Shown piece by piece: positions 1-9,033 of a stretch of 64,000 bases of DNA (position 1 is its first letter; each line of letters opens with the position of its first letter). A program made the position numbers and the translations under genes. The stretch spans positions 992,001 through 1,056,000 of the forward strand of contig JADJVM010000008.1 of the NCBI GenBank assembly GCA_016710595.1. The letters are read 5' to 3'. This stretch comes from Niastella sp. (GTDB lineage: Bacteria > Bacteroidota > Bacteroidia > Chitinophagales > Chitinophagaceae). Under the pieces are notes generated by a model. That model made no database searches, had not been told where the DNA came from, and worked only from the letters and a program-made list of their open reading frames with translations.

Positions 1-231
1 TCTTCACATGCGGTAAACCATTTTGCACTGGCTGCTTTTTTTTATTTTACTTTAAAAACATTCCTTGGGAAATGGGCGTATTTATTCTGGTTTTGGGCGT
101 TTATCATCATATTTAGCCAGGTATATGTAGGGGTTCATTTTCCATTAGATGTAGCTTGCGGTGCTGTTATTGGCTTTATTTTAGGATATTTGCCGGCAAG
201 ACTGTTTAATACAAAATGCGGTTTCATATAA
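1..231 (+). CDS. PAP2-family phosphatase, C-terminal part (5' end outside window)
   Basis: The reading frame is open from base 1 and stops just before the next gene. The 76 visible residues carry the last two PAP2 motifs: SSH at the very start (motif 2) and SQVYVGVHFPLD near residue 39 (motif 3), with hydrophobic membrane segments between and after them. PAP2 enzymes remove phosphate from lipid phosphates such as phosphatidic acid or undecaprenyl pyrophosphate. In motif 3 the usual Arg after Ser is Gln, while the catalytic His and Asp are kept. The stop codon overlaps the spacer before the CorC-like gene by almost nothing, so the two may be cotranscribed. The substrate cannot be told from this fragment. 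Confidence 0.8.
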   Translation, partial: SSHAVNHFALAAFFYFTLKTFLGKWAYLFWFWAFIIIFSQVYVGVHFPLDVACGAVIGFILGYLPARLFNTKCGFI

Positions 232-232
232 T

Positions 233-1534
233 ATGACAGAAATACTCATCGTCTTATTTCTAATATTCTTAAATGGCTTATTTGTAATTGCAGAAATTTC
301 ATTAGTGAGCTCCCGGCGTAGCAGGTTAGAAGCATGGGCCAATAAGGGCGACCGAAAAGCAAAGTCAGCATTAGACCTAGCCGAAAATCCTGAGAGGTTT
401 TTAAGTACGGTACAAATTGGCATTACCCTTATTTCAATTTTAACGGGTGTGTACACCGGCGAAAAATTTGGCGGACACCTAAAACCTTATATTGAAAATA
501 TAGAAATTTTTCGTCCGTATGCAGGGCAAATTGCTACAGCCATTGTGGTCATTATCGTTACTTTTTTTTCTATCATATTTGGTGAATTGATTCCCAAAAA
601 ATTCGGGCTGTTACGGGCAGAAAAAATTGCCAGGGCTGCAGCCACCCCAATGAATTTTTTATCAAGGCTGATGATGCCTTTTGTATGGCTGCTTTCAAAA
701 TGCACAAATTTTATTTTTAAGATATTAAAAATTAAAGCTTCAACAGATAATGCCGTAACAGAAGAAGAAATAAAAGCGATGGTTGCCGAGGGGAGTGAAT
801 ACGGTTCTATTGATGAAGAAGAAAAAGAAATCATTGAAAGGGTATTTCACCTGGGCGATAGGAATATCACATCGCTCATGACGCACCGCACTGATATTGT
901 GTGGCTCGATATCAATGACAGCGTACAGGAAATAAAACAAAAATTAAATACCATTGTTTTTAATACCTACCCTGTTTGCGAAGAAAGTATTGATAACATT
1001 AAAGGACTGGTATATGTAAAAGACCTCCTGAAAGCAACACCCGAAACAAAACTAAACCAACTCATAAAAGAAGCCCTCTTTGTTCCTGAAAATAATAAAG
1101 CGTACCAATTACTTGAAAAAATGAAAGCGGCTAAAATCCATACTGCTTTTATCGTAAATGAATACGGTACATTAGAAGGAATGATCACCTTAAACGATAT
1201 TTTGGAAGCCATTGTAGGTGATGTGCCACAAACTGACCAGGAAGAATATGAAATTATAAAAAGAGACGATGGAAGTTACCTGGTAGATGCCCAAATTCAT
1301 TTTTATGATTTTTTAAGTTATTTTGAAAGGGCAGACTGGATGAATGAAGGCGAACATGATTTTGATACGGTTGCAGGTTTTGTGTTGCATGAACTTGAAC
1401 ACATTCCGCATGAAGGGGAAATAATTGAATGGAAAGATTTTAAATTTGAAATTCTCGATATGGATGGGCAACGAATTGATAAAATTTTAGTAACTATTTC
1501 CCAGGAACTCAAACAGGAGTTGGAGGAAGCATGA
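233..1534 (+). CDS. CorC/HlyC-family membrane protein (DUF21-CBS-CorC)
   Basis: 433 residues with the standard architecture: a DUF21 transmembrane domain (about residues 1-190, including the GELIPK motif near 117), two CBS domains (about 200-330, with the GLVYVKDLL and EYGTLEGMITL strands) and a C-terminal CorC/HlyC transporter-associated domain (about 345-430). Such proteins bind adenine nucleotides through the CBS pair and are linked to Mg2+/Co2+ or Na+ efflux at the inner membrane. The older hemolysin label for this family is misleading. It starts one base after the PAP2 stop codon, so translational coupling is likely. Full length for the family. Confidence 0.9.
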   Translation: MTEILIVLFLIFLNGLFVIAEISLVSSRRSRLEAWANKGDRKAKSALDLAENPERFLSTVQIGITLISILTGVYTGEKFGGHLKPYIENIEIFRPYAGQIATAIVVIIVTFFSIIFGELIPKKFGLLRAEKIARAAATPMNFLSRLMMPFVWLLSKCTNFIFKILKIKASTDNAVTEEEIKAMVAEGSEYGSIDEEEKEIIERVFHLGDRNITSLMTHRTDIVWLDINDSVQEIKQKLNTIVFNTYPVCEESIDNIKGLVYVKDLLKATPETKLNQLIKEALFVPENNKAYQLLEKMKAAKIHTAFIVNEYGTLEGMITLNDILEAIVGDVPQTDQEEYEIIKRDDGSYLVDAQIHFYDFLSYFERADWMNEGEHDFDTVAGFVLHELEHIPHEGEIIEWKDFKFEILDMDGQRIDKILVTISQELKQELEEA

Positions 1535-1556
1535 TGCACATCAAATGAAAGTTCAG

Positions 1557-2072
1557 TTAAAAGCTGATGTTCGTATTGCTATCAGGATTATTTAATTTGG
1601 TACTCTTTCTTTGCCCATCTACAATTACATGCATGATGCCCATTTGCTGTTGTTGGTATTCATACAATAGATTATTAAAAATAGAAATGGTATGTACTTC
1701 TGATATATGATCTGCTTCAAAATAACTATATATACCTTCTTCTATTTCTTCGTATCCCAGGTATTTTAAATGAACGGGCTTACCGTCTATTTTTAAACTA
1801 AAATGTTTTTGTATATAATCATTCACCAGCTTATCCATATTGGCCCGGTTGCCGGGATTTATCAGGTCCACATGCGTTTTGTATGCATTTCGCAATGTTT
1901 TTTCAAAATCGTCGGTAAAAATTTTACAACTCACTTCAAGTGTGCTTTTAGGTTTATTCCAGTTTATTTCTGTTACACTCACATATATAGGATGTTTTCC
2001 AAATGCTGATATACCCATTAGCAAAACGAAGCCCAACAACCATTTATAGTATTTATTTACCATTAAACCCAA
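1557..2072 (-). CDS. DUF6702 family protein, exported
   Basis: 171 residues. The N-terminus has a positively charged start and a hydrophobic stretch ending near GISAFGKH, which fits a signal peptide; Met4 is an equally possible start. The body (HPIYVSVTEI, LEVSCKIFTDDFEKTLR) matches the Bacteroidota DUF6702 family, whose function is unknown. It is divergent from the HupE/UreJ-type membrane protein that begins 62 bases away. DUF6702 and HupE-like genes commonly sit together in this phylum, which hints at a shared role, perhaps in metal uptake; that role is inference. Confidence 0.75.
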   Translation of the reverse strand: MGLMVNKYYKWLLGFVLLMGISAFGKHPIYVSVTEINWNKPKSTLEVSCKIFTDDFEKTLRNAYKTHVDLINPGNRANMDKLVNDYIQKHFSLKIDGKPVHLKYLGYEEIEEGIYSYFEADHISEVHTISIFNNLLYEYQQQQMGIMHVIVDGQRKSTKLNNPDSNTNISF

Positions 2073-2134
2073 CCATTTTATTATTTACCATCAAAAACTG
2101 ATATTTACAAAGTTATCATAGCAAACTTACATGC

Positions 2135-2713
2135 ATGAACGATTTTACATTTTATTTTAATATTGGCTGGCATCATATTATAAATATTAATGCACTGGAC
2201 CACTTACTTTTTATTTTGGCATTGGCCTCTTTATACTTGCTCAAATATTGGAAACAGGCGCTTATCCTGGTAACAGCATTTACTATAGGCCATTCATTAA
2301 CCTTAGCATTGAGTGTATATGATGTAATTCGTTTTAATAGTAATTGGGTAGAGTTTTTAATTCCGCTCACCATTGTATGCACTGCTTTATTTAACCTGCT
2401 ACAAAAAACATTAGATGCTAAAAGCCTTCGTCTTAATTATTTTTTAGCCCTTGCTTTTGGCCTGATACATGGTATGGGCTTTGCCAATTCTATTCGTTTT
2501 ATGCTGGCCAAATCGCAGGATATCCTGGTTCCTTTACTTAGTTTTAACCTGGGGTTAGAAGCAGGACAAATTTTTGTAGTCATTTTAATCCTGCTGGCAA
2601 GCTGGCTCATCGTAAATAAATTAAGGCTTAACCGCAGAATTTGGGTTGCCGTACTGTCATTAATAGCATTACTCGTAGCAACAGAAATGTGTATTGAGCG
2701 ATGGCCACTTTAA
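2135..2713 (+). CDS. HupE/UreJ-type membrane protein
   Basis: 192 residues, mostly six or seven hydrophobic helices. The histidines of the family signature are visible: HHIININALDHLLF near residue 13, GHSLTLALS near 49 and FGLIHGMGFA near 108. HupE and UreJ relatives are thought to import nickel or related metals, but the Bacteroidota branch (often called HupE/UreJ 2) lies away from hydrogenase or urease genes, as it does here. The end is followed after 44 bases by the M1 peptidase. Function in this organism is unproven. Confidence 0.8.
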   Translation: MNDFTFYFNIGWHHIININALDHLLFILALASLYLLKYWKQALILVTAFTIGHSLTLALSVYDVIRFNSNWVEFLIPLTIVCTALFNLLQKTLDAKSLRLNYFLALAFGLIHGMGFANSIRFMLAKSQDILVPLLSFNLGLEAGQIFVVILILLASWLIVNKLRLNRRIWVAVLSLIALLVATEMCIERWPL

Positions 2714-2757
2714 TATTTTATATATCTTTAATAAAGAAACATTATAGTACAAATTTT

Positions 2758-5115
2758 ATGAAAAATCTCATCCTAACTTGTTTTGTAAGTTGCTTATGCC
2801 TCTTTTTATCTGCACAGGATATAAGGAATAACCCCGGTAGTAACCATGGTAACCGCTTTGAGCAACTCGGCACCATCCTGCCCACGCCAAATGAATTTAG
2901 AACTGCCAGTGGCGCACCCGGGCCAAAATATTGGCAGCAACGCTGTGATTACGATATTGTTTGTGAACTGGATGAACCCAACCGTAAATTAACCGGTAAA
3001 GAAACCATCACCTATTATAACAACTCACCCGATGTACTCAGTTACCTGTGGTTGCAGTTAGATGAAAACCAGCATAGCTCAAAAAATAATTCAGGGTATG
3101 AAACCAGCAATGGTATGCCTGCTACAATAAGTGTAGATGGACTTAAGGAGAATCCTTATGATAAAGAGTATGGGGATAATATTACAGCCGTTACCGATGC
3201 ATTGGGAAAAAATTTAAAGTTTACGATCAATAAAACAATGATGCGGGTAGAACTGCCACAACCATTGAAACCCGGGCAACAATTTAAATTTAAAGTAAAC
3301 TGGAATTACAATATCATTGAGCGTACCAAATACGGGGGTCGTGGTGGTTACGAACATTTTGCAGAAGATGGAAATGATTTGTTTACCATGACGCAGTGGT
3401 ATCCCAGGCTTTGTGTGTACAGCGATTTCCAGGGCTGGCAAAATCACCAGTTTGTAGGATCGGGTGAATTTGCCTTAACCTTTGGTAATTTTAAAGTAAG
3501 CATGACGGTTCCTGCCGATCATGTTGTGATGGCAACCGGACAATGTGAAAATTATGCTCAGGTACTTTCCGCAGCAGAGATGAGCCGCTGGCAAAAAGCG
3601 CAAACAGCAAAAGATGTTATTGAAATAGTAACCCTCAATGAAGCAAAGGCCAAAGAAAAAATAAAATTAAAATCAACAAAAACCTGGAAGTTTAAAGCCG
3701 ATATGGTGCGTGACTTTGCCTGGGGAAGTAGCCGTAAATTTATTTGGGATGCCATGCCAACATTTGTAGATGGAAAGAAAATTATGTGCATGAGTGCTTA
3801 TGGAAAAGAAGCCTATAACCTATATCGTAAATTCAGCACCAAAGTGGTGGCACACACAATTAAATCTTATTCAAAATTTGCAATACCATATCCTTACCCG
3901 GTAGCACAAAGTATTGAAGCTGCCAATGGCATGGAATACCCGATGATATGCTTCAATTATGGCCGTTGCGAACCCGATGGTACATATAGTGAAGGAACCA
4001 AGAATGGAATGATTGGTGTAGTGATACATGAAGTAGGCCACAACTTTTTTCCCATGATCATTAATAGCGATGAACGGCAATGGACCTGGATGGATGAAGG
4101 GTTAAATACATTTGTAGAATACCTTACCGAAGAATTATGGGATAATAAATTTCCGGTGAGCCGCGGCCCTGCTTATAAAATTGTAGATTATATGAAGCTA
4201 CCAAAAGATATGCTGGAACCCATTATGACCAATAGTGAAAATATTATTCAGTTTGGCCCCAATGCATACAGCAAACCGGCTACCGGCTTAAATATTTTAC
4301 GGGAAACTATTTTAGGCCGGGAACTTTTTGATTATGGTTTTAAAGAATATGCAAAGCGTTGGGCTTTTAAACACCCAACACCCGCCGATCTTTTCCGTAC
4401 CATGGAAGATGCCACAGCCGAAGACCTGGATTGGTTTTGGAGAGGATGGTTTTATAATACCGATCCCTGCGATATTTCTTTAGATTCTGTACGCTGGGCT
4501 GTGGTAGATGCCGATGCTAAAAACAGGGGTACACAGGATGTAAATACTAAAGCACCGATTTCTAAACCCATTTTAAATTCTTTTGATGATGTATCTAAAA
4601 TAAGAAACAGGGAAGATAAAAATATTGTATTTGCTACTGATGCAGATACCAGCCTGCGTGATTTTTACTGGCGCTACGACAGGGGCTTAGCTAAAGTAGA
4701 TGATACCCCTACTGCCATTATATATTCGGGTAATACAGACACTTTAACGCCTCAGGAAAAAAGAGAAATAGCCGGTAATAAATATATGTACGAACTCAGT
4801 TTCTCAAATAAAGGAGGGTTGGTAATGCCCATTATCATTGAATGGAATTATAAAGATGGCAGTAAAGAAATAGAAAGGATAGCAGTGCAGGTATGGCGAA
4901 AAAATGAAAACAATGTAGTAAAAACATTTATTAAAAATAAAGAAGTGGCATCAATTCAATTAGACCCCATGCGTGAAACGGCTGATATAGATGTTAACAA
5001 TAATGGCTGGCATATAAAATCAGAACCTTCTAAGTTTCAATTATACAAAGCAAGAAGGGCTATGCCAAGGGGCGCCAGTTCGGGAAGTAACCCCATGCAA
5101 AAAGAAATTAAATAA
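2758..5115 (+). CDS. M1-family zinc metallopeptidase, exported
   Basis: 785 residues from the ATG that opens a clear signal peptide (MKNLILTCFVSCLCLFLSAQ). A longer in-frame start overlapping the upstream gene would place about 19 extra residues before the signal peptide and is unlikely. The catalytic motif HEVGH (His424, Glu425, His428) is followed after 18 residues by the third zinc ligand Glu447 in WMDEG, the hallmark of M1 aminopeptidases, and a GMEYP substrate-binding motif lies near residue 400. About 200 C-terminal residues form beta-rich domains. It probably trims peptides in the periplasm or at the outer membrane. A rho-independent terminator follows directly. Confidence 0.9.
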   Translation: MKNLILTCFVSCLCLFLSAQDIRNNPGSNHGNRFEQLGTILPTPNEFRTASGAPGPKYWQQRCDYDIVCELDEPNRKLTGKETITYYNNSPDVLSYLWLQLDENQHSSKNNSGYETSNGMPATISVDGLKENPYDKEYGDNITAVTDALGKNLKFTINKTMMRVELPQPLKPGQQFKFKVNWNYNIIERTKYGGRGGYEHFAEDGNDLFTMTQWYPRLCVYSDFQGWQNHQFVGSGEFALTFGNFKVSMTVPADHVVMATGQCENYAQVLSAAEMSRWQKAQTAKDVIEIVTLNEAKAKEKIKLKSTKTWKFKADMVRDFAWGSSRKFIWDAMPTFVDGKKIMCMSAYGKEAYNLYRKFSTKVVAHTIKSYSKFAIPYPYPVAQSIEAANGMEYPMICFNYGRCEPDGTYSEGTKNGMIGVVIHEVGHNFFPMIINSDERQWTWMDEGLNTFVEYLTEELWDNKFPVSRGPAYKIVDYMKLPKDMLEPIMTNSENIIQFGPNAYSKPATGLNILRETILGRELFDYGFKEYAKRWAFKHPTPADLFRTMEDATAEDLDWFWRGWFYNTDPCDISLDSVRWAVVDADAKNRGTQDVNTKAPISKPILNSFDDVSKIRNREDKNIVFATDADTSLRDFYWRYDRGLAKVDDTPTAIIYSGNTDTLTPQEKREIAGNKYMYELSFSNKGGLVMPIIIEWNYKDGSKEIERIAVQVWRKNENNVVKTFIKNKEVASIQLDPMRETADIDVNNNGWHIKSEPSKFQLYKARRAMPRGASSGSNPMQKEIK

Positions 5116-5126
5116 TTTATAAAAGG

Positions 5127-5151
5127 CTGCCGGAAAACGGCAGTTTTTTTT
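5127..5151 (+). terminator. Rho-independent terminator after the M1 peptidase
   Basis: Inverted repeat CTGCCG / CGGCAG with loop GAAAA followed by eight T residues. It separates the peptidase from the esterase gene that begins 13 bases further on. Confidence 0.85.
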
Positions 5152-5163
5152 AACACTTTACTT

Positions 5164-5994
5164 ATGCGTTTATTTTTTATCACTCTATTTTTTATGTTAT
5201 CTCAAGCTGTAAATGCCCAGCAAAGAACGGCTATTGACACATTGAATATTTTCAGCACTTCTATGAATAAAAATATAAAAGTGGTATTGATAAAGCCAGA
5301 TGGATATAAAAAAATAAAATCAGGATTAAACGTTGTGTACCTGTTACATGGCTATGCTGGCGCTTATAATAGTTGGGCAATAAAAATGCCGGGAATCCAA
5401 AAACTGGCAACAGAATTCAATGCGCTTATTGTATGCCCCGATGGCGGCTATAGCAGTTGGTATGTAAATAGCCCAATGGATAGCAGCAATCAATATGAAA
5501 CATTTATAAGCCGGGAACTGGTAACATATATTGATGAACATTATAAAACAAATGCCTCTTTGCAAGGCCGTGCCATTACAGGATTGAGTATGGGTGGGCA
5601 TGGAGCCTTAATGCTGGGCATCAGGCACCAGGATGTTTTTGGAGCTGCTGGCAGTATGAGTGGCGCAGTAGAACTCACAAAAGATGTAGCCAGGTTTGGC
5701 GCCGATAAATTAATTGGTGATTCTATCTCCCATACTGATTTATGGAATGCATATTCAGTTTACAGCCTGGTTGACAGTTTACACAACAAAAAATACCCGA
5801 TAATGATTGATTGTGGTACCGGTGATATTTTTATCAGGCAAAACAGGCGGCTACATGAGAAATTAATGAAACTGAATATCAGGCATAGCTATATGGAAAG
5901 AACAGGCATACATAACTGGAATTATTGGACCACAGGGCTTCCTTATCAAATGATTTTCTTTAGAACTTTTTGGGAACAAAATAAAATACAGTAG
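5164..5994 (+). CDS. Alpha/beta-hydrolase esterase (esterase D/FrmB-like), exported
   Basis: 276 residues with an N-terminal signal peptide ending near VNAQ. The alpha/beta-hydrolase core is plain: the oxyanion segment YLLHGYAGAYNSW near residue 59, the nucleophile elbow GLSMGG with Ser142, and a late histidine in HNWNYW near 259. This pattern matches the esterase D/tributyrin esterase (FrmB, antigen 85-like) family, which cleaves short acyl esters or S-formylglutathione. The signal peptide argues for an extracytoplasmic carboxylesterase instead of a formaldehyde-detoxifying enzyme. It faces the small convergent gene downstream with only 17 bases between them. Confidence 0.85.
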   Translation: MRLFFITLFFMLSQAVNAQQRTAIDTLNIFSTSMNKNIKVVLIKPDGYKKIKSGLNVVYLLHGYAGAYNSWAIKMPGIQKLATEFNALIVCPDGGYSSWYVNSPMDSSNQYETFISRELVTYIDEHYKTNASLQGRAITGLSMGGHGALMLGIRHQDVFGAAGSMSGAVELTKDVARFGADKLIGDSISHTDLWNAYSVYSLVDSLHNKKYPIMIDCGTGDIFIRQNRRLHEKLMKLNIRHSYMERTGIHNWNYWTTGLPYQMIFFRTFWEQNKIQ

Positions 5995-6011
5995 CATAAA
6001 ATAATAGCCCA

Positions 6012-6293
6012 CTAATATTTCAACCGATATCTTTCCCGTTTGCCGGGGATCCGCTCTATTATTTTCCTGGCTTCTAAATCTAATTTCACAGTTTCCCCAT
6101 ACCATTGTACCCCACCCTTAAAATCATCTTTTACTTTTGCATATAATGCTTCCATCAATTCAGTATGGGTAAGTGTTGAGCAAGATAAGATTGCCAGCAA
6201 ATTCTCTTTTATAAAATGATATTTATCTGTTGCAATTTTTTTGTTTGTTTTGCCGGGGTTTGGATGTAAAGTTTGTATGGTATCCTTTTTCAT
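6012..6293 (-). CDS. DUF6958-like small protein
   Basis: 93 residues, no signal peptide or membrane segment. The start (MKKDTIQTLHPNPGK) and the end (GETVKLDLEARKIIERI) resemble DUF6958 proteins, small predicted winged-helix-like proteins of unknown role. High charge and the LDLEARKIIERI helix would suit a DNA- or protein-binding domain. It is followed, in the same direction upstream, by the VOC protein gene. Assignment is from memory of the motif only. Confidence 0.6.
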   Translation of the reverse strand: MKKDTIQTLHPNPGKTNKKIATDKYHFIKENLLAILSCSTLTHTELMEALYAKVKDDFKGGVQWYGETVKLDLEARKIIERIPGKRERYRLKY

Positions 6294-6336
6294 AAAAATA
6301 ATAAGAATCGCAACTTTTAAAATTTACCATAATTCG

Positions 6337-6693
6337 CTATAGGCTTTGCCCAAAACTAAGTAAATTATTATCTGGATCAAGCAATGAAAATTCCTTTTGG
6401 CCCCAGGGTTTTATGGCTAACTGACCATTTGGATGAATCGCAATTTTATGATCCAGCAAGAATTTATAGAACCCATCAATATCATTGGTTCGAATGTAAA
6501 CCTGGCCATAATTTTCAGCAGGTACTAAATCTTTAAACTCAAAAAAATGAATGGAAATATTATCTTTCTCCAACATCAAATATGCTTCATAATCCATATT
6601 CCCATATTCACGGAAACCTAATTTATGAATATAAAACTCTTTTGTAATGGCTTTATTTCTCATGGGTAATTTGGGATGAATCTCGATAAGCAT
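6337..6693 (-). CDS. VOC-family protein (bleomycin-resistance/glyoxalase fold)
   Basis: 118 residues showing the paired beta-alpha-beta-beta-beta modules of the vicinal oxygen chelate fold: an N-terminal FYIHKLGFREYG strand-helix unit, central SIHFFEF and a C-terminal KEFSLLDPDNNLLSFGQ strand. Members bind antibiotics such as bleomycin or act as metal-dependent dioxygenases and glyoxalases. The IHFFEF variant resembles the bleomycin-binding group, which has no metal site. Substrate unknown. Likely in one transcript with the DUF6958-like gene, 43 bases downstream. Confidence 0.75.
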   Translation of the reverse strand: MLIEIHPKLPMRNKAITKEFYIHKLGFREYGNMDYEAYLMLEKDNISIHFFEFKDLVPAENYGQVYIRTNDIDGFYKFLLDHKIAIHPNGQLAIKPWGQKEFSLLDPDNNLLSFGQSL

Positions 6694-6732
6694 ATTTTTA
6701 ATGGTATCTGATATTTATGATCTCTTCATTTT

Positions 6733-7398
6733 TTACAAACCTGTACGTCCTTCTCTTAGCGCTTTCTTTTTACCACTGTTCTTTTTTTCCCACTCCAGCA
6801 TTTCTGCTGTTTTGGGTACTTCTCTCTTTTTTGTAACTACGGGTTCTTCTGTTTTTGGTTTAGGCACCACCAATACATTTAAATTATATTCTTCTTTTTT
6901 TATAAGTTCCCCTGTACTTGGATCATAAAATTTCCACTCACCATGTTTTACACTATAGGGTTCCGCTTTTACTATTTTATAATCGAGAATTTCTCCACTC
7001 CCCGTGCCATAAATGGGAATGGTGTCATAAGGGTTTTCAGGGTCGTATCCTTTCCAACTTTCTTCTCTTACTAAATCACCCAACGGAGTAAAGTATTGTT
7101 GTATTCCATCTTTACCTCCATTTTTGTAATTCTCAACGCCAATGATATCTCCTTGCAAATTATATTTTCTCCATACCCCGTCTTTCTCACCTTTTGTACT
7201 ATACACGCCTTCTTCTTCGTAACCGGGTTCGCCTCTTAATTCATCTACATGAATTACCCATTTACCAATCTTTTTATCGTCTTGTGTTATTGCATTGAGG
7301 GTATCACCTTTAGGACTTCTTTTAAAAGATTTATATTTTTGAGCTTGCGCACAAAAAACAATGGTAATAAAAAATAAAAATGAAATGAATGGTTTCAT
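6733..7398 (-). CDS. Exported MORN-like/YwqK-type repeat protein
   Basis: 221 residues from the ATG; a TTG three codons earlier would add little. The signal peptide MKPFISFLFFITIVFCAQAQ is clear. The body holds MORN-like variants of the toxin-antitoxin YwqK type: KIGKWVIHVD, KDGVWRKYN, KDGIQQYFTPLGDL and KHGEWKFYDPSTGEL, where a G-x-W or G-x-x-Y turn recurs. The C-terminal 40 residues are Lys/Glu rich. Such repeats are beta hairpins used for binding; a true antitoxin role is not supported here, since no toxin gene lies beside it. Probably periplasmic or surface exposed. Confidence 0.65.
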   Translation of the reverse strand: MKPFISFLFFITIVFCAQAQKYKSFKRSPKGDTLNAITQDDKKIGKWVIHVDELRGEPGYEEEGVYSTKGEKDGVWRKYNLQGDIIGVENYKNGGKDGIQQYFTPLGDLVREESWKGYDPENPYDTIPIYGTGSGEILDYKIVKAEPYSVKHGEWKFYDPSTGELIKKEEYNLNVLVVPKPKTEEPVVTKKREVPKTAEMLEWEKKNSGKKKALREGRTGL

Positions 7399-7486
7399 AA
7401 TTTTCAAATTTGGCGGTTTATCTTATAAACGAAGAAAACTACATCAAAATTAATACAAACATGGCCTGATAAATGTTAATTGTTGG

Positions 7487-7494
7487 TAGATTTG
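7487..7494 (+). promoter_or_regulatory. Candidate -7 promoter box (TAGATTTG)
   Basis: Exact match to the Bacteroidota -7 consensus TAnnTTTG, 16 bases before the ATG of the SRPBCC gene. No good TTTG is seen at the -33 position, so this is a moderate call. Confidence 0.35.
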
Positions 7495-7510
7495 TTGTTC
7501 AACTGTTCAC

Positions 7511-7894
7511 ATGAAAGATTATAAAAAATATTATATCATTCCGGCATCTCCGCAGGATGTTTACAAAGCCTTAACCCAGGCTACTTTATTAAAATTATGG
7601 ACGGGTGAAGAAGCCGTGATGGAACCGATACCCGATACTCCATTTTCTTTATGGGATGATAGTATTACGGGTGTAAATATTGCATTTGAAGAAGATAAAA
7701 AACTGGTACAGCATTGGGATTTTGGAGAACAAACGGAACCCTCTGAAGTAATGATATTAATTCATCCGCATAAGCAAGGCAGTTCGGTAGAATTAAGGCA
7801 TAAGAATATACCCGATGAAGCATTTGAAGATATTTGCCGGGGCTGGGATGAAGTTTATTTTGCCGGCCTTGCCGATTTTTATGAGGAAGGTTGA
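7511..7894 (+). CDS. SRPBCC/START-like domain protein
   Basis: 127 residues forming one AHSA1/SRPBCC-type helix-grip domain: the opening YYIIPASPQDVYKALTQ, the LKLWTGEEAV turn and the long C-terminal helix FEDICRGWDEVYFAGLADF. These domains bind hydrophobic ligands or help Hsp90 ATPase. Compared with classical AHSA1 it is a little short but complete. It is transcribed alone, divergent from the MORN-like gene and ending before a tRNA terminator on the other strand. No ligand can be proposed. Confidence 0.7.
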   Translation: MKDYKKYYIIPASPQDVYKALTQATLLKLWTGEEAVMEPIPDTPFSLWDDSITGVNIAFEEDKKLVQHWDFGEQTEPSEVMILIHPHKQGSSVELRHKNIPDEAFEDICRGWDEVYFAGLADFYEEG

Positions 7895-7948
7895 TTTTTT
7901 ATATTCCAGGTTATTTCAATAATTCTACTTTTCAAAATAAGAAATGGC

Positions 7949-7980
7949 ATAAAAAACCATCGGTTGTTTTACCGATGGTT
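7949..7980 (-). terminator. Rho-independent terminator of tRNA-Lys
   Basis: Perfect 10-bp stem AACCATCGGT / ACCGATGGTT with a six-base loop; on the minus strand it is followed by six T residues, two bases beyond the tRNA 3' end. Confidence 0.8.
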
Positions 7981-7982
7981 AG

Positions 7983-8055
7983 TGATCCCGCTGGGACTCG
8001 AACCCAGGGCCCATACATTAAAAGTGTATTGCTCTACCAACTGAGCTACGGAATC
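7983..8055 (-). tRNA. tRNA-Lys (anticodon UUU)
   Basis: A 73-base cloverleaf on the minus strand. The acceptor stem GATTCCG pairs with CGGGATC and leaves discriminator A. D arm is GCTC/GAGC. The anticodon stem ATACA/TGTAT encloses CTTTTAA, giving UUU. The T arm CTGGG TTCGAGT CCCAG is standard. CCA is not encoded, as is usual in this phylum. It stands alone and has its own terminator immediately downstream. Confidence 0.95.
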
Positions 8056-8200
8056 AATTTTTTTAAGGAGTGCAAAAATAAGGGAAAAAGGATTGTTGTC
8101 AAAAGTTTTTCAGCCTGTTTATTTTTTTTATTCAATAAAAGGAGATTTTCTTTATGGTACACCCGATGAACTGCCCTATTTTTGTTTTAATGATATAACC

Positions 8201-9010
8201 ATGAGTGAATTTTTTAAAAATAAAGTAGTAGCCATTACCGGCGGAAGCGAAGGAATTGGTAGGGCATTAATTGAAAAACTACTGCCCATGGGCGCTAAAG
8301 TAGCTACTTGTGCCCGTAATCAGGATAAATTATACGACCTGCAAGTAAGGCATAGCGATCAGCCGCTGCATTGTATTGTGGCAGATGTGAGTAATTTTAA
8401 TGATTGCAGCTTATTCATCAATTCCACTATCAAACAGTTTGGCGGTATTGACATTTTAATAAACAATGCCGGTATTTCTATGCGTTCTTTGCTGAAAGAT
8501 GCAGAAATGGATGTATTTCGCAAATTAATGGACGTAAATTATTTTGGGGCACTATACTGTACCAAACTGGCGCTGACTTCTATCATCGAAAGAAAAGGGA
8601 CGATCGTTGGCATTTCGTCTATTGCAGGATACAGAGGCTTACCCGGCAGAAGCGGATATAGCGCCAGTAAATTTGCATTGAATGGCTGGCTGGAAGCGCT
8701 CCGTACTGAGCTTTTAGAAGATGGCGTAAATGTAATGTGGGTTTGCCCGGGGTTTACCCGTAGCAATATTCGTAATGCTGCGCTAAATAATAAAGGAGAA
8801 GCACAGGGTGAAAGCCCCTTAGATGAATCTTCTTTAATGAGTGCTGAAGAATGTGCCGGCCATATCATACAAGCCATAGAAGCAAATAAAAGAACCCTGG
8901 TGCTTACCTTCAAAGGAAAGCAAACCGTATTTATGAATAAATTTTTCCCATCCTGGACGGATAAACTCACAAAAAAATTCTTCTTTAAAAACGGGAAGCT
9001 GATCCGATAA
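8201..9010 (+). CDS. Short-chain dehydrogenase/reductase
   Basis: 269 residues starting at MSEFFKNKVVAITGG; an in-frame start 108 bases upstream would add a segment unlike any SDR and run toward the tRNA. The Rossmann motif TGGSEGIG (residues 13-20), the NNAG motif near 89, the catalytic Ser in ISSIAGYRG and the Tyr153-x3-Lys157 pair in YSASK are all present. This is a classical SDR of the DltE/ketoreductase type that uses NAD(P)H. The substrate is not evident. The SAM-hydrolase-like gene follows 23 bases later. Confidence 0.85.
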   Translation: MSEFFKNKVVAITGGSEGIGRALIEKLLPMGAKVATCARNQDKLYDLQVRHSDQPLHCIVADVSNFNDCSLFINSTIKQFGGIDILINNAGISMRSLLKDAEMDVFRKLMDVNYFGALYCTKLALTSIIERKGTIVGISSIAGYRGLPGRSGYSASKFALNGWLEALRTELLEDGVNVMWVCPGFTRSNIRNAALNNKGEAQGESPLDESSLMSAEECAGHIIQAIEANKRTLVLTFKGKQTVFMNKFFPSWTDKLTKKFFFKNGKLIR

Positions 9011-9033
9011 ACTGTATTTTAAATATTATTATA

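Noticed and set aside
6733..7398. Toxin-antitoxin role for the YwqK-like protein
   Set aside because: The repeats are shared with many non-TA proteins, the protein is exported, and no toxin gene adjoins it.
7891..8169. Plus-strand frame covering the tRNA-Lys region
   Set aside because: Overlaps tRNA and terminator on the other strand and has no recognisable domain.
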